The notes under the pieces were generated by a model that made no database searches, was not told where the DNA came from, and saw only the letters and a program-made list of their open reading frames with translations. Positions 45,747 through 55,603 of a DNA stretch of 64,000 nucleotides are shown piece by piece (positions within the stretch are counted from its first letter, which is position 1; each line of letters starts with the position of its first letter). Location of the stretch: assembly GCF_038039215.1 (NCBI RefSeq), contig NZ_JBBPCL010000001.1, forward strand, positions 5,456,001-5,520,000. The letters run 5' to 3'. The translations under genes and the position numbers were made by a program. This DNA comes from Pseudonocardia sp. T1-2H. Lineage in GTDB: Bacteria > Actinomycetota > Actinomycetes > Mycobacteriales > Pseudonocardiaceae.

Positions 45747-46415
45747 TCACGAAACGGCAACGATCCCGGCCGCGCCGCCCGTGGCGTCGCAGAGCACCAG
45801 CGCCGCCGTGACCCGTAGGGCCGAACGGGTGAGTACCGCGGTGCACGCGCGGAGCGTCGCCCCGGTCGTCACGACGTCGTCGACGAGGACTACGGGCGTT
45901 CCCGGCGGGGGCCTGCGGGCCACCGTCCGCAGGCTCCCCGCGAGGTTCGCGGCCCGCCCCGCCGCGTCCAGCCCGACCGAGTCCCGGGTTCCCCGCGCGG
46001 CTCGCAGCACCGGCGCCACGGTGACGGCCCCGGTGCGCAACGGTGCGCGGGCGAGCGCCCGGCACAGCCGTAGGACGTGGTCCCCGCCGCGGGCTCGCGC
46101 CGCGGCCGGACGGGACGGCGCGGGGACGAGCACGAGCGGCCCCGGCAGCTCTGCGGCGGCCTCGGCGAGCAGCGCCGCGAGCGCCGGCGCGAGGTCCCGC
46201 CGGCCGCGTTCCTTGTAGCCGAGCAGTGCCGTCCGCAACGGCCCGCGGTACCGGCCCACGGCCCGGACCTGCGGTGCCCCGGGAACGCGGACCGGGTAGG
46301 GCGCCGGTAGCTGGGCGGCGCAGCGGGCGCACCACGGTGTCCCGGGTTCCCCGCAGCCCCCGCACGAGGTGGGCAGGACGAGATCGAGCAGGCCGGCGGC
46401 GAGGGAACGCGTCAT
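45747..46415 (-). CDS. ComF-family phosphoribosyltransferase-like protein
   Basis: A 222-aa ComF homologue. An N-terminal zinc ribbon (CGGCGEPGTPWCARC) is followed by a phosphoribosyltransferase-type fold with the PRPP loop VVLVDDVVTTGATL. In competent bacteria ComF aids DNA uptake; in actinobacteria its role is unresolved. Corresponds to Rv3242c. Confidence 0.9.
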   Translation of the reverse strand: MTRSLAAGLLDLVLPTSCGGCGEPGTPWCARCAAQLPAPYPVRVPGAPQVRAVGRYRGPLRTALLGYKERGRRDLAPALAALLAEAAAELPGPLVLVPAPSRPAAARARGGDHVLRLCRALARAPLRTGAVTVAPVLRAARGTRDSVGLDAAGRAANLAGSLRTVARRPPPGTPVVLVDDVVTTGATLRACTAVLTRSALRVTAALVLCDATGGAAGIVAVS

Positions 46416-46511
46416 ACGAGGACTCTCTCGCGCCGCCCCGACGACGGCACGGTTCCGTGTTCCGGGCGGCCGCGGTTGTCCACAGGCCCGGTTCTCGACC
46501 GGCGGCCGGGG

Positions 46512-48251
46512 TCAGCCCGGGTAGAGCGGCACGGCGTCCGGCACCCCGCCGACGACCTGGCGCCAGGTGTTCAGCTCACCGCCGTCGTAGCTCCAGACCC
46601 CGCCCTGGTCCGCCACCAGGAACGCCCGGCTCGACGCCGCGGCCACCGCGTGCAGCGGCGGTGTGAGGTTGCTCGACGGCACGAACTGCAGCGTCAGACC
46701 GTCCGAGGACACCAGGGAGACGGGCCTGCCCGCCCGCGTGCCGACCACGATGAGTGACTCCGCCGCCCGCCAGTCGACGGACACGACGTCACCCAGGTCG
46801 CTGGCGCGCAGCCGGCGGACGTTGCGGATCGCGACCTCGCCGTCCGAGGACCGCTCGACCGCCGCCGTGACCAGCTGCCCGCCGACCACCGCCGCGACCC
46901 GCAGCCCGTCCCGGGAGAGCCGAAGGTCCTGGATCGGCCCGGACGTCGCGAGGTCCGCGGTGTTCACCTGGCCGGTCCGCACGCTGCCGTTCTCGTCGAC
47001 GACGACCCGGGCGACCACTGTCTTCCCCAGCACCGTCCACACCTCGCCGCCGGTGGGCGTCCAGGTGGGACGGGTCAGCGTGGGTGCGGAGAGCTGCACG
47101 GACTGCAGTTCCCCGTCGGTGGGGCCGAGCAGCAGCCGCTGCCGGTCCCCGTCCCGGACGACGGCGGCGATGCGCAGGCCGTCCGGGGTCACGGCGGCCT
47201 GCGCGACGTCGTAGGCGCCGTTGCCCGCCTGCCCCGCGAGGGGGACGCCCGCCTGCGGCCCGGTCAGGTTCCGGACCCGGCCGCCCGAGACCACGAAGCC
47301 CGCCACGTCCGCGCTCGGCTGTACCTCACCGACCATCGCGACGACGTTCTCCCGGGTCAGGTCCGCGCGCCCGTCGAGCAGCGGGGCTCCGTCGACGAGC
47401 AGCCGCACCCGGGGCACGTTGATCTCGGCGAGGGTGAGCAGCACCTGCGCGGCGAGCAGCCGCCGGCTCTGTTCGTCCAGGTCGCCGAGCTGCGTGAAGT
47501 CCACGACGACGGCGCCGTCGGGCGTCTCGCCGACGTTGCTGCGCAGCCGGGCCCCGCGCGGGATCGCGCTCTCGGCCGCGCCCTGCAGGGCCGCCGACGG
47601 CCCGGCGAGCAGCATGTCCACCGCGCGCGACGGCAGCGCCTGCGCCGGGACGGCCGGCAGGTAGCGCAGGTCCGCGACCGTCACCCGGCGCACCGGGTCC
47701 ACGAAGTAGGCCTTCAGCGAGCGGGTGTTCGCCCGGAAGTCCGAGAGCCGGACGACGACGCCGTCCGGGAGTCGGTCGATCCGCCACTGGCCGTCCCGCC
47801 GGACCACCGTCACGTCCGTCTCGACGGGGGACTCGGCCGGTTCGAACGCGCCGGCGGCGGTCACCGTGCCGACCCGGCTGCCGCGGATCCGCACGGTGGC
47901 GACGTCCGGGTCCTTGGAGGCCGGGGTGGGCGGGTAGACCGTGTCGAACTGCTCGTCGAGGATCGTCAGCGAGACACCGTCGTTCCAGGCGCCGGCCGCG
48001 GCCGGGGTGAGGAAGCGCCGCGCCGCGCCGTGCCGCTCCACGGTGCTCCCGGAGGCGTAGACGTAGCCGCGGACGAGGTCGAGGGGGTTGCTGCCGGCGG
48101 CGGGGCCCGCGGGCAGCTCGGGGGCGTCGCCGCCGGTGACCTTGCGCAGGACCTGCACGGTGGACTCGTCCGGCACGCTGGCACAGCCCGCGGTGACGAG
48201 CAGCGCCAGCACCAGGCACACCACGGCGGCGAGTCGGGAACGGGGCCTCAC
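46512..48251 (-). CDS. lpqB: Lipoprotein LpqB, accessory to the MtrAB system
   Basis: A 579-aa lipoprotein. The signal peptide ends in LLVTAGC (lipobox). A GerMN-like region around residues ~200-310 (MLLAGPSAALQGAAESAIP) precedes a C-terminal beta-propeller-like half. LpqB binds the extracellular part of MtrB in mycobacteria and modulates it. The GTG start overlaps the mtrB stop (GTGA). Confidence 0.93.
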   Translation of the reverse strand: MRPRSRLAAVVCLVLALLVTAGCASVPDESTVQVLRKVTGGDAPELPAGPAAGSNPLDLVRGYVYASGSTVERHGAARRFLTPAAAGAWNDGVSLTILDEQFDTVYPPTPASKDPDVATVRIRGSRVGTVTAAGAFEPAESPVETDVTVVRRDGQWRIDRLPDGVVVRLSDFRANTRSLKAYFVDPVRRVTVADLRYLPAVPAQALPSRAVDMLLAGPSAALQGAAESAIPRGARLRSNVGETPDGAVVVDFTQLGDLDEQSRRLLAAQVLLTLAEINVPRVRLLVDGAPLLDGRADLTRENVVAMVGEVQPSADVAGFVVSGGRVRNLTGPQAGVPLAGQAGNGAYDVAQAAVTPDGLRIAAVVRDGDRQRLLLGPTDGELQSVQLSAPTLTRPTWTPTGGEVWTVLGKTVVARVVVDENGSVRTGQVNTADLATSGPIQDLRLSRDGLRVAAVVGGQLVTAAVERSSDGEVAIRNVRRLRASDLGDVVSVDWRAAESLIVVGTRAGRPVSLVSSDGLTLQFVPSSNLTPPLHAVAAASSRAFLVADQGGVWSYDGGELNTWRQVVGGVPDAVPLYPG

Positions 48252-50020
48252 CGCTCGCTCCCCTGGTCCAGCACGGCGGGTTCGGCCGGGACGGTGCGCA
48301 CCTCGTCGGCGTCGTCCTCCTCGTCGAGCCCCGGGGGCGGGGGCCAGTCGATCCGCGGCGTGCCCAGCGGCGGCGTCGGCACGGACGCGGGATGCACGGG
48401 GACCTCCGTGTCCCCGTCCGGCTGCAGGGCCAGCGGGCTGCTCTCCAGCAGGTCGCCGACGGTGCGCGGCAGGGTGAGCCGGAACGCCGAGCCCTCGCCC
48501 GTCTCGCCCCAGGCCTGCAGCCACCCGCCGTGCAGCCGGGCGTCCTCCAGGCTGATCGAGAGCCCCAGGCCGCTGCCCCCGCTGCGCCGGGCCCGGGACA
48601 GCTCCGCCCGCCAGAACCGGTTGAACACCAGGTTGGCCTCGCCGGGCCGCAACCCGACGCCGTGGTCCCGCACCACGACGGCGACCGCGCGCTCGTCGCC
48701 CCGCAGGGTGACCTCGACCGGGCGGCCCTCGCCGTGGTCGATCGCGTTCGCGACGAGGTTGCGGACGATCCGCTCGACCCGCCGCGGATCGACCTCCGCG
48801 TAGGTCTCCGCCGGGAGGTCCAGCACCAGCGGGGTCCCGCTCTCCTCCGCGAGCCCGCGCACGGCCTCGACCGCCCGCGACACCACGTGCTGCATGTCCA
48901 TCCGCTCGGCGCCCAGCTCGGCGACCCCCGCGTCCAGGCGGCTGATCTCCAGCAGGTCCCCGAGCAGCGCCTCGAACCGGTCCAGCTCCGTGACGAGCAG
49001 CTCCGAGCTGCGGCGCAGCGCCGGGAGGAGGTCGTCCCGGGAGGCGTAGAGGACGTCCGCCGCCATCCGGACCGTGGTGAGCGGGGTGCGGAGCTCGTGG
49101 CTGACGTCCGAGGTGAACCGGCGCTGCAGGGCACCGAACTCCTCGAGCTGGCTGATCTGCGTCTGGATGCTGGTGGCCAACTCGTTGAAGGACTCGGCGA
49201 GCCGGGCCACCTCGTCGTCCCCGTGCACCGGCATGCGTTCGTCGAGATGGCCGTCCGCGAAGCGCTCGGCGACCTCCGCGGCCTGCCGGACCGGGCGGAC
49301 GACCTGCCGGGTGACCAGGCTGGCGATGCCGACGAGCAGCAGGATCAGCACGAGCCCGCCGACGATCAGCGTGCTCTGCACCAGCCCGAGCGTGCGTTGC
49401 TCGGCGTCGAGCGGGAAGAGCAGGTAGAGCTGCAGCTCGCGGCCCGCGGTGCGGACCGGCTGCCCGACGATCTGGTTCGGGATGCCGTCGACCGTCGTGT
49501 ACTTCGACGTCAGGGCCCCGGTGGCGACGAGCTGGCGCTGCTCGGACGAGACGTCGGCGAGTGATCCCGTGGAGATCTCCGGGCCCGAGCCCGTGCCCGT
49601 GGTGAGGACGGCGCGGAACTCCCCCGCCGTCGGGGTGCCGCCGCTGTCCGAGGCCGCGAAGTTGCTGAGCCGGTCCAGCGCGTTGTTCAGCGTGCCCTGG
49701 GCGCCCTCGCGGTCCGGGTCCACCCCGGACAGGTCCCGCTCCAGGACGACGCGGGCCGACTCGGCCTGGGCCACCGCGGCGTCGAACTTGGCCTGCAGCA
49801 GCCGGTCCGCGATCTGGGTCTGCAGGACGAGGCCGAGGACCAGCACCACCGCCGTCGACAGGGCGAGCGTGCTGACCACGATGCGCAGCTGCAGCGACCG
49901 GCGCCACGCCGCCATGAACACCGCGCGGACGTCGCTGAACAGCAGCGCGGCCCGCCCCAGCGCCCGCCGCACGGCGGGGGCGAACGGGAGGCGGGCCAGC
50001 ACGGCGGGCAGTCTCGTCAT
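48248..50020 (-). CDS. mtrB: Sensor histidine kinase MtrB
   Basis: A 590-aa membrane kinase. Hydrophobic segments at about 47-68 and 212-235 flank an extracytoplasmic sensor region. A HAMP domain, a HisKA domain with phospho-acceptor His in SDVSHELRTPLTT, and an ATPase domain with VANAIDHGEG, RDHGVGLRPGEAN and GGSGLGLSISLED follow. It controls cell-wall and division genes through MtrA. Separated from mtrA by 22 nt. Confidence 0.95.
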   Translation of the reverse strand: MTRLPAVLARLPFAPAVRRALGRAALLFSDVRAVFMAAWRRSLQLRIVVSTLALSTAVVLVLGLVLQTQIADRLLQAKFDAAVAQAESARVVLERDLSGVDPDREGAQGTLNNALDRLSNFAASDSGGTPTAGEFRAVLTTGTGSGPEISTGSLADVSSEQRQLVATGALTSKYTTVDGIPNQIVGQPVRTAGRELQLYLLFPLDAEQRTLGLVQSTLIVGGLVLILLLVGIASLVTRQVVRPVRQAAEVAERFADGHLDERMPVHGDDEVARLAESFNELATSIQTQISQLEEFGALQRRFTSDVSHELRTPLTTVRMAADVLYASRDDLLPALRRSSELLVTELDRFEALLGDLLEISRLDAGVAELGAERMDMQHVVSRAVEAVRGLAEESGTPLVLDLPAETYAEVDPRRVERIVRNLVANAIDHGEGRPVEVTLRGDERAVAVVVRDHGVGLRPGEANLVFNRFWRAELSRARRSGGSGLGLSISLEDARLHGGWLQAWGETGEGSAFRLTLPRTVGDLLESSPLALQPDGDTEVPVHPASVPTPPLGTPRIDWPPPPGLDEEDDADEVRTVPAEPAVLDQGSER

Positions 50021-50042
50021 CGCCGCGGTCTCGCGTGCCGGA

Positions 50043-50720
50043 TCACGGGGGCCCGGCCTTGTACCCCACGCCGCGCACGGTCAGCACCACCTCGGGGTGC
50101 TCGGGGTCCTTCTCGACCTTCGACCGCAGCCGCTGCACGTGCACGTTCACCAGCCGGGTGTCCGCCGCGTGCCGGTACCCCCACACCTGCTCCAGCAGGA
50201 CCTCGCGGGTGAACACCTGGCGCGGCTTGCGGGCCAGCGCGACCAGCAGGTCGAACTCCAGCGGGGTGAGCGCGATGTGCCGGCCGTCCCGGGTGACCTG
50301 GTGGGCCGGCACGTCGATGGTGACGTCGCCGATCGAGAGCTGCTCGGCCGGCTCGGTCTCGGTGCGCCGGACCCGGGCCCGGATGCGTGCGACGAGCTCC
50401 TTGGGCTTGAACGGCTTGACCACGTAGTCGTCCGCGCCGGACTCCAGGCCCAGCACGATGTCCACGGTGTCGCTCTTCGCCGTGAGCATGACGATCGGGA
50501 CGCCCGACTCGGCGCGGATCGCCCGGCAGACGTCGATCCCGTTCATGCCGGGGAGCATCAGGTCGAGCAGCACGACGTCCGGGCGCATCTCCCGCACGGC
50601 CGGCAGCGCACGGGTGCCGTCCCCGACCACCGCGGTGTCGAAGCCCTCGCCCCGCAGGACGATGGTCAGCATCTCGGCCAGGGCCGGGTCGTCGTCGACC
50701 ACCAGAACGCGCGACTTCAT
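50043..50720 (-). CDS. mtrA: OmpR/PhoB-type response regulator MtrA
   Basis: A 225-aa two-domain regulator. The receiver has VDDDPALAE, phospho-acceptor Asp in VVLLDLMLPGMNG, and the Lys in DYVVKPFKPKEL. The C-terminal winged helix contains LTPLEFDLLVALARKPRQVF and RLRSKVEKDPEHP, close to mycobacterial MtrA, an essential cell-cycle regulator. First gene of mtrA-mtrB-lpqB. Confidence 0.96.
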   Translation of the reverse strand: MKSRVLVVDDDPALAEMLTIVLRGEGFDTAVVGDGTRALPAVREMRPDVVLLDLMLPGMNGIDVCRAIRAESGVPIVMLTAKSDTVDIVLGLESGADDYVVKPFKPKELVARIRARVRRTETEPAEQLSIGDVTIDVPAHQVTRDGRHIALTPLEFDLLVALARKPRQVFTREVLLEQVWGYRHAADTRLVNVHVQRLRSKVEKDPEHPEVVLTVRGVGYKAGPP

Positions 50721-50942
50721 GTGCGCAGCATCCCATCCTGCACCGACAGCCCTGCCGCGACCCGCAGGTTCGGCGCAGGCCGCACCCGTCGGCGGCCCCC
50801 GCCGTGATCGTTCCGCAGCGACCCGGCGTCGGTTCGGCGACGCCCGGAGGAACAGGTCGACCATGATCTCCGCGAGAGCCATGTCCGGTGCGCCGGTGGA
50901 CGTCGCGGTCGGATCGACCACAGCCGGCGCGGCGGGCGTCGG

Positions 50943-50948
50943 TACTGT
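50943..50948 (+). promoter_or_regulatory. -10 element of a leaderless tmk transcript
   Basis: TACTGT ends 7 nt before the tmk GTG (50956). No Shine-Dalgarno sequence lies between them. Confidence 0.5.
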
Positions 50949-50955
50949 CCGGCGG

Positions 50956-51591
50956 GTGGGACGGTTGATCGTCGTCGAGGGTCTCGACGGTTCGGGCAAG
51001 GCGACGCTGACGGCGGCGCTGGTGTCGGCGCTGGCCGCGCGCGGCGCGCAGATCGCGACCCTGGCCTTCCCCCGCTACGACGACGACGTGCACGCCGAGC
51101 TGGCCCGCGACGCCCTCTACGGACGGCTGGGCGACCTCCGGGACTCGGTGCACGGGATGGCGACGCTGTTCGCGCTGGACCGGCGGGCAGCGGCACCGTC
51201 CTTGCGGGGCCTGCTCGACGACCACGACGTCGTCCTCGTCGACCGGTACGTCGCCTCGAACGCCGCCTACAGCGCCGCGCGGCTGGGCCAGGACGCCGCC
51301 GGGGAGGTCGTCTGCTGGGTGCGGGAGCTGGAGATCCGGCGGTTCGGCATCCCGGTCCCGGACCACCAGCTGCTGCTCGCGACACCCCGCTCGGTCGCGG
51401 CGGACCGGGCTCGGGCGCGGGCGGCGGCGGACCCGGGCCGCGAGCGCGACGCCTACGAGTCCGACGACTCCCTGCAGGAGCGCACCGACGCCGTCTACCG
51501 CGCGCTGGCGGCCTCGTCCTGGCTCAGCCCGTGGACGGTGCTCGAGGGCGACGCGGACGCCGCCGTCCTCGCCGCCGCGCTCCTCCCCTGA
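50956..51591 (+). CDS. tmk: Thymidylate kinase
   Basis: A 211-aa dTMP kinase (dTMP to dTDP) with P-loop VEGLDGSGKATL, TLAFPRYDDDVHAEL, the DRY motif VLVDRYVASNAAYSAAR and the lid region around DPGRERDAYE. Sequence follows the mycobacterial enzyme over its whole length. GTG 50956 puts the P-loop at residue ~7, as in the family. Confidence 0.94.
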   Translation: MGRLIVVEGLDGSGKATLTAALVSALAARGAQIATLAFPRYDDDVHAELARDALYGRLGDLRDSVHGMATLFALDRRAAAPSLRGLLDDHDVVLVDRYVASNAAYSAARLGQDAAGEVVCWVRELEIRRFGIPVPDHQLLLATPRSVAADRARARAAADPGRERDAYESDDSLQERTDAVYRALAASSWLSPWTVLEGDADAAVLAAALLP

Positions 51592-51605
51592 GCACGGCCC
51601 GCGAC

Positions 51606-52094
51606 TCAGCCGATGTCGCGGACCCGCGGCCAGGTGTCCGCGAAACCGGGGTGCAGCAGCGGGCCCTCGTCGGTGCCGAGCACCTCCGCCGGGAACCACG
51701 CGAACTCGACGCTCTCGCCGCCCCGGATGGCCACCGGCAGCGCCTCGTCCACCCGCACGACGACGGTGGTGTAGCTCCAGCCGCCGTGGTCGTCGACGAA
51801 ACGACCGGTCACGTGCATCGGCGCGGTGTCCAGGTACGACTCCTCGGCGACCTCGCGGCGGGCGGCGACCTCCGCCGTCTCCTCCGAATGCCGGGCGCCG
51901 CCCGGGATCCCCCAGGTGCCGCCGTGATGGTTCCACAACGCGCGGTGCTGGAGCAGGACGAGCTCGCGGCCGTCCGGGGCGTGGTGGCGGACCAACAGTC
52001 CCGCGGCCCCGTAGACGCCCCAGTGCTTGTGCCCGAGCGCGCAGAAGGCCCACCCGTCGCCGCTGGATCCGAGGGGCTGCGGCGCTGCGGTCAC
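51606..52094 (-). CDS. NUDIX hydrolase
   Basis: A 162-aa NUDIX enzyme. The NUDIX box GGARHSEETAEVAARREVAEE fits Gx5Ex7REUxEE with all metal ligands present. The N-terminal GSSGDGWAFCALGHKHWG and YGAAGLLVRH strings recur in an actinobacterial subgroup of unknown substrate. It is between tmk and ahcY. GTG 52094. Confidence 0.88.
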   Translation of the reverse strand: MTAAPQPLGSSGDGWAFCALGHKHWGVYGAAGLLVRHHAPDGRELVLLQHRALWNHHGGTWGIPGGARHSEETAEVAARREVAEESYLDTAPMHVTGRFVDDHGGWSYTTVVVRVDEALPVAIRGGESVEFAWFPAEVLGTDEGPLLHPGFADTWPRVRDIG

Positions 52095-52116
52095 GCGGCC
52101 GAGCCTAATACGGAAA

Positions 52117-52154
52117 GGGCGGGTGGTGGCCGCTCTCGCGACCGCCACCCGCCC
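52117..52154 (-). terminator. ahcY terminator
   Basis: GC-rich arms 52117-52131 and 52140-52154 pair with few mismatches. On the minus strand the hairpin is followed by CCCTTTCCGTATT, giving a modest U-rich tail 15-50 nt after the ahcY stop. Confidence 0.68.
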
Positions 52155-52168
52155 GGGGATCCGGTGGG

Positions 52169-53676
<1,508 letters not shown>

Positions 53677-53680
<4 letters not shown>

Positions 53681-53769
53681 GGGGTGGAGAAGCCTCCTCG
53701 GCTGAAGTACCGGATCCGACGTGCACACGGCACGCCGGGTCCGTCGGAGGTGGAAGTGGAAGGTGACAC
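53677..53769 (-). CDS. Leader ORF (30 codons) between the SAH riboswitch and ahcY
   Basis: The GTG at 53769 follows GAGAGGAGG by 5 nt. The frame runs 30 codons and its TGA overlaps the ahcY ATG (ATGA). An upstream ATG at 53808 is in the same frame. The Shine-Dalgarno lies in one arm of the hairpin below the riboswitch. I propose it couples riboswitch-controlled initiation to ahcY; the peptide itself shows no recognisable family. Confidence 0.5.
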
Positions 53770-53773
53770 GGGT

Positions 53774-53799
53774 GCCTCCTCTCGTCGTTCGAGGGAGGC
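53774..53799 (-). promoter_or_regulatory. Hairpin that could mask the leader ribosome binding site
   Basis: GCCTCCCTCG (minus strand, from 53799) can pair with CGAGAGGAGGC (to 53774), burying GAGAGGAGG. Part of the same 5' arm, GCGCCT, is also needed for the riboswitch pseudoknot, so the two structures exclude each other. Confidence 0.6.
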
Positions 53800-53865
53800 G
53801 CCCTTCATGTCAGACGGCCTGGAAACCGAGCGTGGCGGACGAAGATCCGCTGCAGCGCCTCTCGG
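53796..53865 (-). ncRNA. SAH riboswitch upstream of ahcY
   Basis: On the minus strand, P1 is CCGAG (53865-53861) with CTCGG (53830-53826), and the conserved AGGCGCTGC follows the first strand. A P2 stem GCGGA/TCCGC is capped by a short loop. The pseudoknot P4 is AGGCGC (53860-53855) with GCGCCT (53801-53796). This is the order and spacing logic of the Ralstonia ahcY SAH riboswitch (GAGCGCUGC ... GCUCG ... GCGCUC) with compensatory base changes. The class turns ahcY on when SAH accumulates. Confidence 0.82.
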
Positions 53866-54113
53866 ACCCGGCGATGTGCGCCATCCAGGATCGTGGGGCC
53901 GGCGCGGCCTGTCAACGTGACACGGCACCGGCGGCCGGAGCGTCGTGTCCGTCGTCACAGATCACCCTGCAACGTGGGGCGCGTCCCGTCGCGTCACACC
54001 GGCGACATCGGTGGCGACGGAACGGGGAACGCCGGGGCGGGCGCGGTCGCGCTGGACCCGACCGCCGAACCGCGGCTCAGCACGCGCGCACGGGAGGCGG
54101 CGGTGCCGAGCGC
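53866..54113. other. Gap upstream of the riboswitch
   Basis: About 250 nt between the GlmL-like gene end and the riboswitch. It must contain the ahcY promoter. Frames here are open only as GC-rich shadows; I see no gene or clear -10/-35 pair. Confidence 0.5.
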
Positions 54114-55436
54114 TCAGCCCAACAGGTGATCCCGGAGCAACGCCTCCGCCGCCTCCGCCCGGCCGTTCGCCACCAGCAGCCCGGCGGGGGCGACGGCGAA
54201 GTCCGCGTCCACGAGGATCGGCGCGTCCGCGACGAGCGGGCCCAGCACCTCGTCGCAGCGCAGGGTCCCGGCGACCGCGGCCAGCCCGCCCGGGTCCCGG
54301 CGCCGGAACACCCCGCCGGCGAGCACGACCAACCCGATCGGCGGGTGCGCGTCCGCGGGGTCCGCGAGCACGGCGCGCAGGTGCCGCCGGGCCGCGACGA
54401 CGGCGGCGAGCGCGGCGATCCGCCGGTCCTCCGCCGCGCCGCCCGCGTCCTTCGGGACGTAGCCGGGCTCGGTACTCATCCGGCGGACGGTCGGGGCGAG
54501 GAGGTCGGCCTCCACCGGGTCCACCAGCTCCTCGGTCTGCGCCTCGACGAGCACCCCCTCGGCAGCGGCCCGGACCCCGAGGTCGCCCTCGACGGTGCGC
54601 AGCGCGTCGCCCCCGCCCGGCACGGCCGAGTGGACGTCCGTGGTGGCGCACCCGACGTCGACGAGCAGGACCGAGCGGCCGGAGAGCCGGGTGAGCTCCG
54701 CGGTGCCGCGACGCACGGCGTCCGGCGTCATGGTGCGGACCATCCGCCGGAAGCGGGGCGCGGCGGTGGGCCCGCGGCCGCCGAGCACGTGCCGGGCGAA
54801 GACCTCCGCGAGGGCCGCGCGGGCCGACTCGGGGACCAGCTCCCCGGGCCGCGGGGCGACGTTGTCGCAGGCCACGACCGTGCGGCCGGTGGCGCGGAGC
54901 AGGGCCAGCGCGTCGTCGCGCGCGGCGACGTTGCCGGCGAGCACGATCGGGTAGCGGATCCGGGCGCGCGCGAGCTTGCCCGCGTTGTGCAGCAGCAGCG
55001 AGGGATCGTCCCCGTCCGCGCCGCCGGTGAGCAGCACCGCGCCGGGACGGCTGCTGCGCAGCAAGCGGACGTCCTGCGGTTCGAGCGGGCCGGAGTGGAC
55101 GTGCACGACCCGGGACCCCGCGGACCGGGCGGCCCGGTAGCCGGCCTCGGTGGCGGTGAGCCGCTCCGCGCCGACGACGGCGAGCCGCAACCCCCCGCCG
55201 ACGGACGAGCAGGCCAGCAGCTCCGGGTCCGCCCGCTGGTCCGGCGAGCGCGCCGCGCCGACCGCGCGGACGGCGGCGTCGACACCGGTCAGGACGTCCG
55301 CGGACGTGGTGGGGTGCTCGGCGAACCCGGCGAGGCCGCCGTCCGGTCTCACCAGGACGGCCTTCGTCCAGGTCGATCCCACGTCGAGGCAGATGGACCC
55401 GGTCCCCGCGCCGACCCGTGGTCCGGCACCCGTCAT
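54114..55436 (-). CDS. GlmL/MutL-family actin-like ATPase, orphan
   Basis: A 440-aa ASKHA-fold protein of the glutamate mutase L (GlmL/MutL) family. The phosphate-1 loop is LDVGSTWTKAVLV, the phosphate-2 loop LLVDVGCATTDVHS, and LTGGADGDDPSLLLHNAGKL plus LAGNVAARDD are family strings. These proteins are usually encoded with B12-dependent aminomutases (ornithine 4,5-, methylaspartate mutase) as suspected reactivators. No mutase is within the window. Confidence 0.85.
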   Translation of the reverse strand: MTGAGPRVGAGTGSICLDVGSTWTKAVLVRPDGGLAGFAEHPTTSADVLTGVDAAVRAVGAARSPDQRADPELLACSSVGGGLRLAVVGAERLTATEAGYRAARSAGSRVVHVHSGPLEPQDVRLLRSSRPGAVLLTGGADGDDPSLLLHNAGKLARARIRYPIVLAGNVAARDDALALLRATGRTVVACDNVAPRPGELVPESARAALAEVFARHVLGGRGPTAAPRFRRMVRTMTPDAVRRGTAELTRLSGRSVLLVDVGCATTDVHSAVPGGGDALRTVEGDLGVRAAAEGVLVEAQTEELVDPVEADLLAPTVRRMSTEPGYVPKDAGGAAEDRRIAALAAVVAARRHLRAVLADPADAHPPIGLVVLAGGVFRRRDPGGLAAVAGTLRCDEVLGPLVADAPILVDADFAVAPAGLLVANGRAEAAEALLRDHLLG

Positions 55437-55603
55437 GAGACCCGAGCGTACCGGCGACGACGCCCGCGACGGCCGCGAAACGTGTCCCCCGGTCCGGTGG
55501 CCGGTCGCGGAGGGTGCTCGAGCGGCTGCGTTCCGCGTGCCTTCCAGCCCCTTCGTCCGACCGGTACCGTCTGGTGATCGACACCACAGAGCCGGGAGCA
55601 TCG

